Positions 36,550 to 45,012 are shown, numbered from the stretch's first letter. The stretch is DNA of 64,000 nt from Methanobrevibacter woesei (GCF_003111605.1 NZ_MZGU01000002.1:124001-188000); one strand, 5' to 3'. The notes: generated by a model from the letters alone, not told the origin. A program made the numbers and translations.

Positions 36550-37956
36550 GTGGAAAATTTTAGTGAATGGTTCCATGATATTTTAGAAAAAGCAAATATA
36601 ACCGATTCAAGATATCCAATTAAAGGAATGGCAATTTGGATGCCTTATGGATTTCAAATAAGGAAATATACATTAGAAGTCTTAAAAGAGTTAATGGATC
36701 AAGAATGTGATGAAGTTTTATTCCCTATGTTAATTCCTGAAGAAGAACTAGCTAAAGAAGGAATTCATGTTAAAGGATTTGAAGATGAAGTATACTGGGT
36801 AACTCAAGGCGGACAAAAAGAATTAAACGAAAAATTAGCTTTAAGACCAACCAGTGAAACCTCAATGTATCCAATGTACTCCTTATGGATTAGATCACAT
36901 ATTGACCTTCCAATCAAATATTATCAGATAGTTAACACATTTAGATATGAAACTAAACACACCAGACCTCTTATAAGAGTTCGTGAGATTACAACTTTTA
37001 AAGAAGCTCATACTGCTCATGCAACTAAAGAAGAATGTGATGAACAGGTTAATACCTTTGTTGAATTATATAAAGATTTCTTTGATTATTTAGGAATTCC
37101 ATATCTTATAAGTAAAAGACCAGAATGGGACAAATTCCCAGGTGCAGACTACACAATGGCTTTTGACACCATTATGCCTGATGGAAAAACCTTGCAGATT
37201 GGTACAGTGCACAATTTAGGTCAAACTTTTGCAAAAACCTTTGATATTACCTTTGAAGATAAAGATGGTGAACATAAATTAGTTTATCAAAGCTGTGCAG
37301 GTCTTTCTGACCGTGTAATTGCAGCTTTTATTGCTGTTCATGGAGATGAAAAAGGATTAAAACTTCCAGCAATAGCTGCACCAGACCATATTACTATTAT
37401 ACCAATCTTATTTAAAGAAGGTAAAGAAGAAGTTATTGCAAAATGTATGGAGCTTAAAGAGTTATTTGAAGATGCAGGACTACGTGTAAATATTGATGAC
37501 AGAGATATTAGACCGGGTAAAAAATTCTTTGATTGGGAACTTAAAGGAACACCATTAAAACTTGAAATTGGACCAAGAGATCTCAAAAATAATAAAACAA
37601 TAGCTATGAGAAGAGATGAACTTGAAAAAATAGAGCTTGATTTAGATGACAGTCTTCTCGACAAGGTTCTAGATTTACTTGAAGATTATGATGATAATCT
37701 ATATGAAACCTCTTGGGATTTCCTTGAAGAACATGTTAAATTCACAGAAAACATTGATGAAGTTAAAGACTTAATTGAATCTGGAAATGTAGTGTCCTTT
37801 AACTGGTGTGGAGATGAAGCATGCGGTAAAGCTATTGAAGAAGAAACAGGCTACGACATTTTAGGAATCCAAGAAGAAATCACAGATAGTGATGCTAAAT
37901 GTATCCATAGTGGAGAACCAGCAAAATATGTTGCAATAATGGCTAAAACTTACTAG
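36550..37956 (+). CDS. proS: Prolyl-tRNA synthetase
   Basis: Class II aminoacyl-tRNA synthetase charging tRNA-Pro, 468 aa, archaeal/eukaryal type. Motif 2 is [25 protein letters not shown], motif 3 [14 protein letters not shown], and the C-terminal domain has HKLVYQSC and the Zn-type tail [13 protein letters not shown]. The start is GTG at 36550 with AGGTGAT upstream; no nearby ATG is possible without losing the N-terminal [12 protein letters not shown] motif. It is followed by cofC after 11 bases. Confidence 0.96.
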   Translation: MENFSEWFHDILEKANITDSRYPIKGMAIWMPYGFQIRKYTLEVLKELMDQECDEVLFPMLIPEEELAKEGIHVKGFEDEVYWVTQGGQKELNEKLALRPTSETSMYPMYSLWIRSHIDLPIKYYQIVNTFRYETKHTRPLIRVREITTFKEAHTAHATKEECDEQVNTFVELYKDFFDYLGIPYLISKRPEWDKFPGADYTMAFDTIMPDGKTLQIGTVHNLGQTFAKTFDITFEDKDGEHKLVYQSCAGLSDRVIAAFIAVHGDEKGLKLPAIAAPDHITIIPILFKEGKEEVIAKCMELKELFEDAGLRVNIDDRDIRPGKKFFDWELKGTPLKLEIGPRDLKNNKTIAMRRDELEKIELDLDDSLLDKVLDLLEDYDDNLYETSWDFLEEHVKFTENIDEVKDLIESGNVVSFNWCGDEACGKAIEEETGYDILGIQEEITDSDAKCIHSGEPAKYVAIMAKTY

Positions 37957-37967
37957 AGGTTGTTATA

Positions 37968-38639
37968 ATGGATGAAATTTATGGAATAATACCTGTAAGC
38001 AGGTTTAAAGAATGTAAAACAAGATTATCTCCATTTTTAAATGAAGAAGAAAGGGAAAACCTCTTGAAAGTAATGCTTAAAGATGTGACTGAATCTGTAG
38101 CTAAATATGTTGACAATATTATCATTATTAGTGCTGATGACGATGTTTTAAACTATGGTAAAAGTTTAAACCTTAAAACATTAAAAGAAAATGAAAATTC
38201 AAACTTAAATAAAGCACTAAAACAGGCTATGGATTACTGCAAATCAAAAGCTAAAAAAGTAATAATTTTACCTTCTGATGTTCCTTTAATTGGAAAAACA
38301 AATATTAAAATGCTAATTGATTCAAGCAAATCTTTAGATTTTATTATTGTTCCATCTAAAGGCGGAGGAACTAATGCAATTATTATGAAACCAGGAGCTA
38401 TTAGAACTAAATTTGGTGATTTCAGTTATAAAGAACATGTAAATGCTGCAGATAGAAAAAATCTTAATCCTCAAGTCCATGATTCTTTCTTCATGGCATT
38501 AGATGTTAATACAACTGAAGATTTAGGAGAAATAATGGTTCATGGTGAAAATACCAACACCAGAAAATACTTAAAAGAATTAAAAATCAATGTTGAATCT
38601 GTTCATGGCAGTGAAAGATTAAAAGTAACAAGAGGTTAA
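37968..38639 (+). CDS. cofC: 2-phospho-L-lactate guanylyltransferase
   Basis: Activates 2-phospho-L-lactate with GTP for coenzyme F420 synthesis. The 223-aa nucleotidyltransferase begins YGIIPVSRFKECKTRLSPFL and has VIILPSDVPLIGKTNIKML and SKGGGTNAIIMKPGA, the CofC signatures. It lies between proS and thiD (gaps of 11 and 3 bases), so the three are probably one transcript. CofD, which uses its product, is not in the window. Confidence 0.94.
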   Translation: MDEIYGIIPVSRFKECKTRLSPFLNEEERENLLKVMLKDVTESVAKYVDNIIIISADDDVLNYGKSLNLKTLKENENSNLNKALKQAMDYCKSKAKKVIILPSDVPLIGKTNIKMLIDSSKSLDFIIVPSKGGGTNAIIMKPGAIRTKFGDFSYKEHVNAADRKNLNPQVHDSFFMALDVNTTEDLGEIMVHGENTNTRKYLKELKINVESVHGSERLKVTRG

Positions 38640-38642
38640 CTG

Positions 38643-39383
38643 ATGATTGCAATGTCCATAGCTGGGGTGGATCCTTCAGGAGGTGCAGGTGTTTTTGCTG
38701 ATTTAAAAACATTCCAAGCTCTTGGTGTTTATGGAACAGGAGTTGTAACTGCACTTACTGCACAGAATCCCTATAACATGTTTTCTTTAAAAGCAATTGA
38801 TAGCAACTATGTAGCTGAACAGATTGATGCAGTCTTAGATAGCTATGAAATTGAATATATTAAAACAGGAATGCTTTATTCAAAAGAAATAATTAAAACA
38901 GTATCACAAAAAATTAAAGAATACAATTTAAAAGCTATTGTAGATCCAGTTATGGTTGCAACATCTGGAGGTAATTTATCTAAAGATGAAACTGCAGAAT
39001 CTTTAAAAAGATATTTACTTCCAAATTCTTTTTTTACAACACCCAATGTAGATGAAGCAGAAAAACTAAGTGGAATCAAAATAACAAATGAAGAAAATGC
39101 AATAAAGGCTTCAGAAAAATTACAGAAAATATGCAACAATATGATTACTGGAGGTCATCTTCAAGGAAACAATATCATAAACATCGATGGTGAAATAACC
39201 ATTAAAAAACAAAAACTATTAAAATCTGAAAATCTTCATGGAAGCGGTTGTAACTTCTCAGCTGCAATAACAGCTTATTTAACAAAAAAAGATAGCTTAA
39301 ATGAAGCTATTTCAAAATCATTAGATTATACTTATGAAAGTATAAAAAATGGAAATTATGGGACCTTAATCCCATACATCTAA
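38643..39383 (+). CDS. thiD: Hydroxymethylpyrimidine/phosphomethylpyrimidine kinase
   Basis: Phosphorylates HMP and HMP-P for thiamine synthesis. The 246-aa ribokinase-fold enzyme has SIAGVDPSGGAGVFADLKTFQALGVYG at the N terminus, KTGMLYSKEIIKTV, VDPVMVATSGGNL and the anion hole LHGSGCNFSAAI near the C terminus. It starts three bases after cofC. Its last 18 bases overlap the ABC ATPase gene on the other strand. The short C terminus lacks a ThiN domain. Confidence 0.94.
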   Translation: MIAMSIAGVDPSGGAGVFADLKTFQALGVYGTGVVTALTAQNPYNMFSLKAIDSNYVAEQIDAVLDSYEIEYIKTGMLYSKEIIKTVSQKIKEYNLKAIVDPVMVATSGGNLSKDETAESLKRYLLPNSFFTTPNVDEAEKLSGIKITNEENAIKASEKLQKICNNMITGGHLQGNNIINIDGEITIKKQKLLKSENLHGSGCNFSAAITAYLTKKDSLNEAISKSLDYTYESIKNGNYGTLIPYI

Positions 39384-40109
39384 TTCTTCAACAACTTCAT
39401 TTACTAATTTTATAAATTCTGGTGATTCTCTTTTTCTAATACGAGGTAAATCCACATTTACCACTTTTTTAATCTTACCAGGATTTCTGCTCATTATAAC
39501 AATTTCATCAGCAAGGAAAACTGCCTCATCTACATCATGAGTAACAAATACAATTGTATTATCAAATCTTTCCCAAACTCCAATTAATTGTTCTTGAAGT
39601 TTATGCCTATTTTGCATGTCCAAAGCAGAAAAAGGTTCATCCATAAGTAAAATAGGAGTATGTTTAAGTAAAGACCTAATAATAGCTACTCTTTGTTTCA
39701 TACCTCCAGAAAGTTCATGAGGATAATTATCTTTAAATTCAATTAATCCTACTCTTTCAAGATATCTCTCAGCAGTTTTAAGATTTTCCTCTTTTGAAGC
39801 TTTACCAGAAATATTAAGACCAAACATTACATTATCCAATACAGTTAACCATGGGAAAAGAGAATACTGTTGGAAAATAACAGCCCTATCTCCAGAAGGA
39901 CCTTTAACAATTTCCCCATCTGCAATGATTTCTCCAGAAGAAGGTTTATCCAAACCAGCTATTAAACGTAAAAGAGTTGTTTTACCACAACCTGATGGTC
40001 CTAAAAGACAGACAAACTTACCATCATCAATGTTTAAATTAATATCTTCCAAAACAGATAATTCATCATGTTTAAAAGATTTATTTATATTTTTAATTTC
40101 AATCGCCAT
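39366..40109 (-). CDS. ABC transporter ATP-binding protein (SsuB/TauB type)
   Basis: A 247-aa nucleotide-binding subunit of the nitrate/sulfonate/taurine/HMP-precursor family. Walker A LLGPSGCGKTTLLR, Q-loop FQQYSLFPW, signature LSGGMKQR, Walker B ILLMDEPFSALD and the switch His in FVTHDVDEA are intact. GGAGGT before the ATG at 40109 sets the start. It follows the permease (15-base gap). No substrate-binding protein is encoded nearby. Its 3' end overlaps thiD on the other strand, which suggests but does not prove a thiamine-precursor role. Confidence 0.92.
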   Translation of the reverse strand: MAIEIKNINKSFKHDELSVLEDINLNIDDGKFVCLLGPSGCGKTTLLRLIAGLDKPSSGEIIADGEIVKGPSGDRAVIFQQYSLFPWLTVLDNVMFGLNISGKASKEENLKTAERYLERVGLIEFKDNYPHELSGGMKQRVAIIRSLLKHTPILLMDEPFSALDMQNRHKLQEQLIGVWERFDNTIVFVTHDVDEAVFLADEIVIMSRNPGKIKKVVNVDLPRIRKRESPEFIKLVNEVVEELDVWD

Positions 40110-40124
40110 TGAATTAACCTCCAT

Positions 40125-40865
40125 CTACCAGAATATTTTGTCTTGAACATATCCAAAGATAAAGTCAAGAATTAAACCGATAATACCGATAGTTAACATT
40201 CCTACTACTGTTGTTCCAGTATCAAAAAGATTTGTAGCAGTTAAAATCATGTATCCTAATCCACTACTTGAACCAATCATTTCTGCTGAAATAGTACACA
40301 TTAAAGCTATTCCAATACCTACTTTAAGACCAGAAACAATGTATGGTATAGCAGATGGCAAAATAACCTGTTTTAAGATAACTCCATCAGTAGCCCCTAA
40401 TGTTTGAGCTGATTCAATTAATACCTTATCAGTTCTTTTAACACCATCAATAGTATAAATTAAAATTGGGAAAACACAACCCATAAAGATAATAAATACA
40501 GCAGGAACAGTTCCAATACCAAACCATAAAATTGAAAACGGAATCCAAGCAACTGGTGGAATTGGTCTTAAGATACTAATAACAAAAGTACAAATATCTT
40601 CTAATCTTTTATACCAACCAAGTAAAATTCCAAGAGGAATAGCTACAATAGCTGCAATGAATATACCGGCAAATACCTTAAATAATGTGTCAAATGCATC
40701 TCTAAATAATTCACCAGATATTATTAAATTCCATGCAGAAAAACAAACCTCTACTGGACTAGGCAGTATATAAGGATCAACTAAATTAAAAACAGCAGTT
40801 ATCAAATACCAAACAATAATAATAAAGATTGGTAAAATCACTGGTGTAAATTTATTTTTATACAA
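40125..40865 (-). CDS. ABC transporter permease (SsuC/TauC type)
   Basis: A 246-aa permease with about six helices. The EAA-like cytoplasmic loop is RTDKVLIESAQTLGATDGVILKQVILPSAIPYIVSGL. The N-terminal PVILPIFIIIVWYLITAVFN and YILPSPVEV are typical of this family. The start is TTG at 40865 with a GTGAT motif five bases upstream; there is no good ATG. It forms a two-gene unit with the ATPase, and the substrate-binding protein must be encoded elsewhere. Nitrate, sulfonate, taurine or HMP could be the substrate. Confidence 0.9.
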   Translation of the reverse strand: MYKNKFTPVILPIFIIIVWYLITAVFNLVDPYILPSPVEVCFSAWNLIISGELFRDAFDTLFKVFAGIFIAAIVAIPLGILLGWYKRLEDICTFVISILRPIPPVAWIPFSILWFGIGTVPAVFIIFMGCVFPILIYTIDGVKRTDKVLIESAQTLGATDGVILKQVILPSAIPYIVSGLKVGIGIALMCTISAEMIGSSSGLGYMILTATNLFDTGTTVVGMLTIGIIGLILDFIFGYVQDKIFW

Positions 40866-40984
40866 TTATATCACATACTTTTAATTAATTTAATATAATA
40901 ATAGTATTAAATTGTAAAAAAAACTATATAAATCTTTATAAAGAATTTTAAGTTAAAAAATAAAAAAAAGATAAGAAAGATAAC

Positions 40985-43111
40985 TTAAGATTCAATTGAT
41001 TCTACTTTATCTCTCTCATTTAAAATAGATTTTGTACTTAGAGCTCCTAAAAGCATTGTAGATAAATTATGAACTGTAGATGAAAATGCAGGAGTTATTG
41101 CACCGCATACTCCAAGAAGGATTAATCCACCATTAATTGCAACAATTCTTTGGTAGTTACTGTTAATCCTATCTAACATTCCAGTACTTAATTTTCTAAG
41201 TGTAATTAAATCATATAAATTATCAGACAATAAAGAGATATCTGCAACTTCTCTTGCAATGTCTGATGAATTTTTCATAGAAACTGAAACATCTGCAGTA
41301 GCTAATGCTGGAGAATCATTAATTCCATCACCAACCATTATAACAGTTTTATTTTCTGCTTTTAATTCTTTGATGATTCTAGCTTTATCCTCTGGTAGAA
41401 CTTGGGATTTATAATCGGTAATTCCTAAAGCTTCAGCACTTGCTCTTGCACCATTTTCGCTGTCACCTGTAAGCATTACAACATTTTCAATTCCTAAAGA
41501 TTTAAGTTCACTAATGACTTCTTTAGCTTCATCCCTTACAGGATCTTCAATACAAATTACTCCTTCAATTTTACCATCAAGTGCAAAGTAAACAACAGAA
41601 TATTTTTCAGCCTTCTCATTGATGATTTTTTCTTGCTCAGGACTTACTTCAATTTTTTCATCATCAAATAAAAAGTGCTTACTGCCAATTACTGCACGTT
41701 TACCTTCATAGCTAGTTGCAATACCATGAGCTACTATATATTCCACTTCACTATGGTCTTCACTGTGAGTTAATCCTTCTTCCTCAGCCTGTTTAACAAT
41801 AGCTTTTGCAATACTGTGAGCAAAGTGCTCTTCAATACATGCAGCCATTCTAAGGACTTCATCACGTGAATAATCACCAAGAGGTATTACATCCACAACT
41901 TTTGGAGTTGCATTTGTTAAAGTACCTGTTTTATCAAATACAATTGTGTCTGCAATTGCATATTTTTCAAGGAATTTTCCACCTTTTACCATCATTCTAT
42001 TGTCAGAAGCTTCACGCATTGCAGAGATAATAGATAATGGTGTTGTTAATTTAATTGCACATGAAAAATCAACCATCAAAACAGATAATGCTTTTGTAGA
42101 ATTTCTAGTTAACAGATATGTAATAGCTGTTGTAAGAAAACTATATGGAACAATAGAGTCAGCTAACTGCTCAGCTTTACTTTGAGCATCTGCTTTTAAC
42201 TCTTCGGAGTTCTCAATAAGATCAATAATTTTATTTAATCTTGTTTCTTTATTAACAGAATAAACTTCAATTATTAGATTACCTTCTTCAACAACAGTTC
42301 CTGCATGGACAGTTTTGCCCAGTGTTTTAAATACAGCTAATGGCTCTCCAGTCATAGAAGATTCATTAACCATCCCTTCACCTTCAACAACTTTTCCATC
42401 TACAGGAATTACATCACCCATATGTATTTTAATGCGATCTCCTTTTTTGATTTCACTAGCTGGATGAGATATTTCTGTTTGATTACCATCTTCATCCTCA
42501 CAAACCAACCATACAGTATCAATATTTAAAGCTAAACTGTCTTTTAATGTGCTTTTAGTTTTTTGCATGGTGTATTCTTCAAGAAGGTCAGAAATTGAAA
42601 GGAGAAACATCATTGAACTAGCTGGAGCAAAATTTTTCTTATATAAAGAACCTAAAATAGCTGCCCCATCCAAAAGTGCAACATCCATTCTAAAATCTGT
42701 TAGACTATCTAATCCCTTTAAAATATATCTTGAAGCGCGACATAATGTTAAAATTCTTTTAAATGGTATTGGCATGAATAATCTGAAAATTATTCTTTTT
42801 GTAATCATTTTGGTTAATTTTAATAAAAAACGATTTGTAAGTTCCCTTAATTCTTCTTTAGAAGTAGGTTCTCCCTTAACCAAATCAGATCTACGAATAT
42901 TATTTAAAATAGAAAGTATTCTATCTTTATTTTTAATATCATCATAAACAATTAAAATACTTCCATTTCTATGAGATGTTGAAACTTCTTTAATAAAACA
43001 ATGCTCTCTCAATGAAGCTGCTAAACCATACCCTTCTTCTTTAGTAAATGCATCTTTTCCAGAACGGACTCTAAGCCTAGTTCCTTTATCATACATTATT
43101 TGGTATTTCAT
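40985..43111 (-). CDS. Heavy-metal P-type ATPase, P1B-6-like (FezB-like candidate)
   Basis: A 708-aa P1B-type ATPase. Actuator motif SSMTGEP, phosphorylation site FDKTGTLTN (Asp near 393), MLTGDSENG and hinge MVGDGINDSPALATADVSV are intact. The membrane metal motif near residue 350 reads SCA (VDFSCAIKLTTPLS) instead of CPC or SPC. The N terminus has no CxxC metal site but an Arg-rich RLRVRSG near residues 12-18. From memory the SCA-type motif and N-terminal arginines suit the P1B-6 group, whose member FezB forms iron organelles in anaerobes. It follows the DUF6110-like gene by 24 bases under iron-repressor-type operators. The metal is inferred to be iron. Confidence 0.85.
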   Translation of the reverse strand: MKYQIMYDKGTRLRVRSGKDAFTKEEGYGLAASLREHCFIKEVSTSHRNGSILIVYDDIKNKDRILSILNNIRRSDLVKGEPTSKEELRELTNRFLLKLTKMITKRIIFRLFMPIPFKRILTLCRASRYILKGLDSLTDFRMDVALLDGAAILGSLYKKNFAPASSMMFLLSISDLLEEYTMQKTKSTLKDSLALNIDTVWLVCEDEDGNQTEISHPASEIKKGDRIKIHMGDVIPVDGKVVEGEGMVNESSMTGEPLAVFKTLGKTVHAGTVVEEGNLIIEVYSVNKETRLNKIIDLIENSEELKADAQSKAEQLADSIVPYSFLTTAITYLLTRNSTKALSVLMVDFSCAIKLTTPLSIISAMREASDNRMMVKGGKFLEKYAIADTIVFDKTGTLTNATPKVVDVIPLGDYSRDEVLRMAACIEEHFAHSIAKAIVKQAEEEGLTHSEDHSEVEYIVAHGIATSYEGKRAVIGSKHFLFDDEKIEVSPEQEKIINEKAEKYSVVYFALDGKIEGVICIEDPVRDEAKEVISELKSLGIENVVMLTGDSENGARASAEALGITDYKSQVLPEDKARIIKELKAENKTVIMVGDGINDSPALATADVSVSMKNSSDIAREVADISLLSDNLYDLITLRKLSTGMLDRINSNYQRIVAINGGLILLGVCGAITPAFSSTVHNLSTMLLGALSTKSILNERDKVESIES

Positions 43112-43135
43112 TTTTATGGCCTTATAATTAAAAAA

Positions 43136-43411
43136 TTATTCTTTATCTTCTTTTTCTTCATCCTCTGGATAAATTTCTTTTTTTGAAATTTCACTTGCAT
43201 CTACAACAATATCCTCCGCATTGTCTTTCATATCCTGGAAGTATTCTTCAGCATCTTTTTTCATTGACATTACAGATGCCATTCCCTTAGTACATGCATC
43301 TTTTACTGTATCAGATTCTAATACTTTTTTTCCAATTACAGCAGTTGCAATTCCTCCAGCAAAAATTAATGCATGTTTATGTTTTAATACTCTATCAAAA
43401 TGTTCTAACAT
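43136..43411 (-). CDS. DUF6110-like small membrane protein (FezA-like candidate)
   Basis: A 91-aa protein with one predicted membrane helix near residues 14-32 (ALIFAGGIATAVIGKKVL), a helical middle, and a strongly acidic tail (YPEDEEKEDKE). It resembles the small DUF6110-type proteins encoded next to P1B-6 ATPases; from memory the bacterial ferrosome gene fezA encodes such a protein. AAGGAG precedes the ATG. It is the first gene of a unit with the P-type ATPase and lies behind two TTAGG-CCTAA operators. The family call is by recall and should be checked. Confidence 0.62.
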   Translation of the reverse strand: MLEHFDRVLKHKHALIFAGGIATAVIGKKVLESDTVKDACTKGMASVMSMKKDAEEYFQDMKDNAEDIVVDASEISKKEIYPEDEEKEDKE

Positions 43412-43476
43412 TTTTATTTAATCTCCTTTAAGTTTTTTAGTTAAATTTTACCTAATTTTAAAATATGAGGAAATTT

Positions 43477-43490
43477 TTAGGATAACCTAA
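43477..43490. promoter_or_regulatory. DtxR/IdeR-type operator, box 1
   Basis: TTAGG-ATAA-CCTAA is an inverted repeat, extendable to 9-bp arms (43473-43494). The half-site TTAGG matches the known DtxR/IdeR consensus TTAGGTTAGCCTAACCTAA. It lies about 65 bases upstream of the DUF6110-like ATG. Confidence 0.72.
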
Positions 43491-43498
43491 AAATATTA

Positions 43499-43512
43499 TT
43501 AGGTACACCTAA
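43499..43512. promoter_or_regulatory. DtxR/IdeR-type operator, box 2
   Basis: TTAGGT-AC-ACCTAA is a perfect 6-2-6 palindrome 22 bases from box 1, two helical turns apart. The predicted transcription start (about 43508) lies inside it. A weaker third copy (TTATGC-AT-ACCTAA, 43539-43552) lies behind the TATA element. Confidence 0.75.
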
Positions 43513-43528
43513 ATATTTATTTTCATAA

Positions 43529-43537
43529 TATATAAAA
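43529..43537 (-). promoter_or_regulatory. TATA box of the DUF6110/P-type ATPase operon
   Basis: TTTTATATA on the minus strand is placed to start transcription about 25 bases downstream, within operator box 2. A repressor on boxes 1 and 2 would therefore block initiation. A leader of about 95 bases precedes the ATG. Confidence 0.55.
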
Positions 43538-43638
43538 TTTATGCATACCTAAATTTTCAATAAATGAAATTCAAACTGAAAAATTATATATTGTAAATAA
43601 AAAAAATATAGCAAAAACAATGACAAAATGGTGACAAT

Positions 43639-44559
43639 TTGACAAATATAAATAGAAAATTTTTCTCAAAAATAGGGTTAAATTACACTTTTTTTGGTGT
43701 ATTTGCAATAATCATGCAAATAATAATAATCAACATAATTGGATTTGCAAACCCAATAATTTTAAATGACATAAATTTAACATCAATTATTGCTTCAGTC
43801 TGTAACTACATTCTACCCCTTCCAATATTCTTATATTTAATGAATAAACTAGAAAAACAAGAAATACATTCAAATAAACTCACCATAAAAAAATTCATAG
43901 TATACATTGCCATATCACTAACATTAATGTGGGTGGGAAACCTTATTGGATTAACAATAACAGAAATACTTGGAAATTTAATACAAAGCGAAATAGCTAA
44001 TCCAATTGTAGAAACAATTGATTCATCAAGTGTTTATACAAATTTATTGTTAATGGTTATAATGGCGCCAATATTTGAAGAAATAATATTTAGAAAGCTA
44101 TTAATTGACAGGACAATAAAATATGGTAAAGGAGTTTCTATTTTACTATCTGCACTTATATTTGGACTGTTTCATGGAAATTTAAATCAATTTTTCTATG
44201 CATTCTTAATTGGTGGATTTTTCGCATATGTTTACATAAAAACTGGAAAAATAATTTATACAATACTATTACACTTAACTGTAAACTTCTTTGGATCAAT
44301 TATAAGCGTAATTGTAGGAAATTCCCTAAACAATATGAATACAATGGCAAATTTACCAATAGCAGATGCAGGCATAATTATAATCTATTTCCTGATTTAT
44401 GTCTTAATTGTAATAGTTGGTGTTATAGGGCTTTTAAAAAATTATAAGAAAATCAGTCTCTTAAAAGATAATCTAATAAAAAAACCTTATACAACATCCC
44501 TTATTAATGTAGGGATGATTTGTTTCTATATTTATGTAACATATATATTTTTAATGTAA
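43639..44559 (+). CDS. CPBP family intramembrane glutamic endopeptidase
   Basis: A 306-aa protein with about eight membrane helices. The CPBP (CAAX protease/bacteriocin-processing, Abi) motifs are APIFEEIIFRKLLIDR (motif 1 EExxxR), LIFGLFHGNLNQFFYAF (motif 2 FxxxH) and LHLTVNFFGSII (motif 3 HxxxN). The start is TTG at 43639 with GGTGA four bases upstream; the only other start would remove the first helix. It is divergent from the iron-repressor-controlled operon and shares its 227-base intergenic region. The substrate is unknown. Confidence 0.88.
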   Translation: MTNINRKFFSKIGLNYTFFGVFAIIMQIIIINIIGFANPIILNDINLTSIIASVCNYILPLPIFLYLMNKLEKQEIHSNKLTIKKFIVYIAISLTLMWVGNLIGLTITEILGNLIQSEIANPIVETIDSSSVYTNLLLMVIMAPIFEEIIFRKLLIDRTIKYGKGVSILLSALIFGLFHGNLNQFFYAFLIGGFFAYVYIKTGKIIYTILLHLTVNFFGSIISVIVGNSLNNMNTMANLPIADAGIIIIYFLIYVLIVIVGVIGLLKNYKKISLLKDNLIKKPYTTSLINVGMICFYIYVTYIFLM

Positions 44560-44598
44560 AAAAAAAAGTAAAATGTGAGATTTAATCTACTAAATCTC
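44558..44598 (-). terminator. Hairpin with 8-bp stem over the CMD-family gene stop
   Basis: On the minus strand GAGATTTA-(6 nt)-TAAATCTC is followed by ACATTTTACT and at least ten T. The perfect 8-bp stem contains the stop codon (44582-44584). In the other orientation it could also serve the convergent CPBP gene. Confidence 0.55.
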
Positions 44599-44929
44599 CA
44601 ACTATTTTTTCTTCTTCAATGCCTTTTAAAACTTTAACAGCTCTATTAAAAGCAGGCATACCAGATGTTAATAAAACAACCTTTAAAACATCCATAATTT
44701 CATCTTTTGTTACACCAACTTCCTTCATACTGCTAACCATTTGTTTTCTAGTAGCTCCAGTATTATGTTTAGATGCAACAATTCCAATAGCTATCAATTT
44801 CTGAGTTTTGTAATCAAGAACTTTACCATCAAAAACTATTTCATTTAAATCTTCAACAAGTTTATAAATCTCAGGAAATTCATCTTTCATCTCTTTAATA
44901 CCTTTTCCATAAAATACTCCTTCTTTCAT
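44582..44929 (-). CDS. Carboxymuconolactone decarboxylase family protein (AhpD-like fold)
   Basis: A 115-aa all-helical protein of the CMD/AhpD fold with DYKTQKLIAIGIVASKHNTGATRKQMVSSMKEVGVTKDEIMDVLKVV. Members with a CxxC pair act as peroxidase partners; this protein contains no cysteine at all, so it cannot do that chemistry. A non-catalytic or unrelated role is likely. It is convergent with the CPBP gene with a 22-base gap and is monocistronic. Confidence 0.85.
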   Translation of the reverse strand: MKEGVFYGKGIKEMKDEFPEIYKLVEDLNEIVFDGKVLDYKTQKLIAIGIVASKHNTGATRKQMVSSMKEVGVTKDEIMDVLKVVLLTSGMPAFNRAVKVLKGIEEEKIVGDLVD

Positions 44930-45012
44930 AATAACAACCTCATGTTAATAATAAGTAAAGAGTAAAAACTATTTAAAATTTATGAAAAGCTTTTTCTAAA
45001 AAAAAATAATAA

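Noticed and set aside
38640-38643. Thiamine riboswitch before thiD
   Set aside because: thiD begins three bases after cofC, leaving no room for a leader RNA.
40948-40988. Inverted repeat TTAAGTTA / TAACTTAA at the P-type ATPase stop
   Set aside because: The T-rich stretch lies inside its 25-base loop rather than after the stem, so it does not look like a terminator.
42549-42947. 132-codon frame opposite the P-type ATPase
   Set aside because: Antisense shadow within an intact ATPase; no ribosome binding site or known motif.
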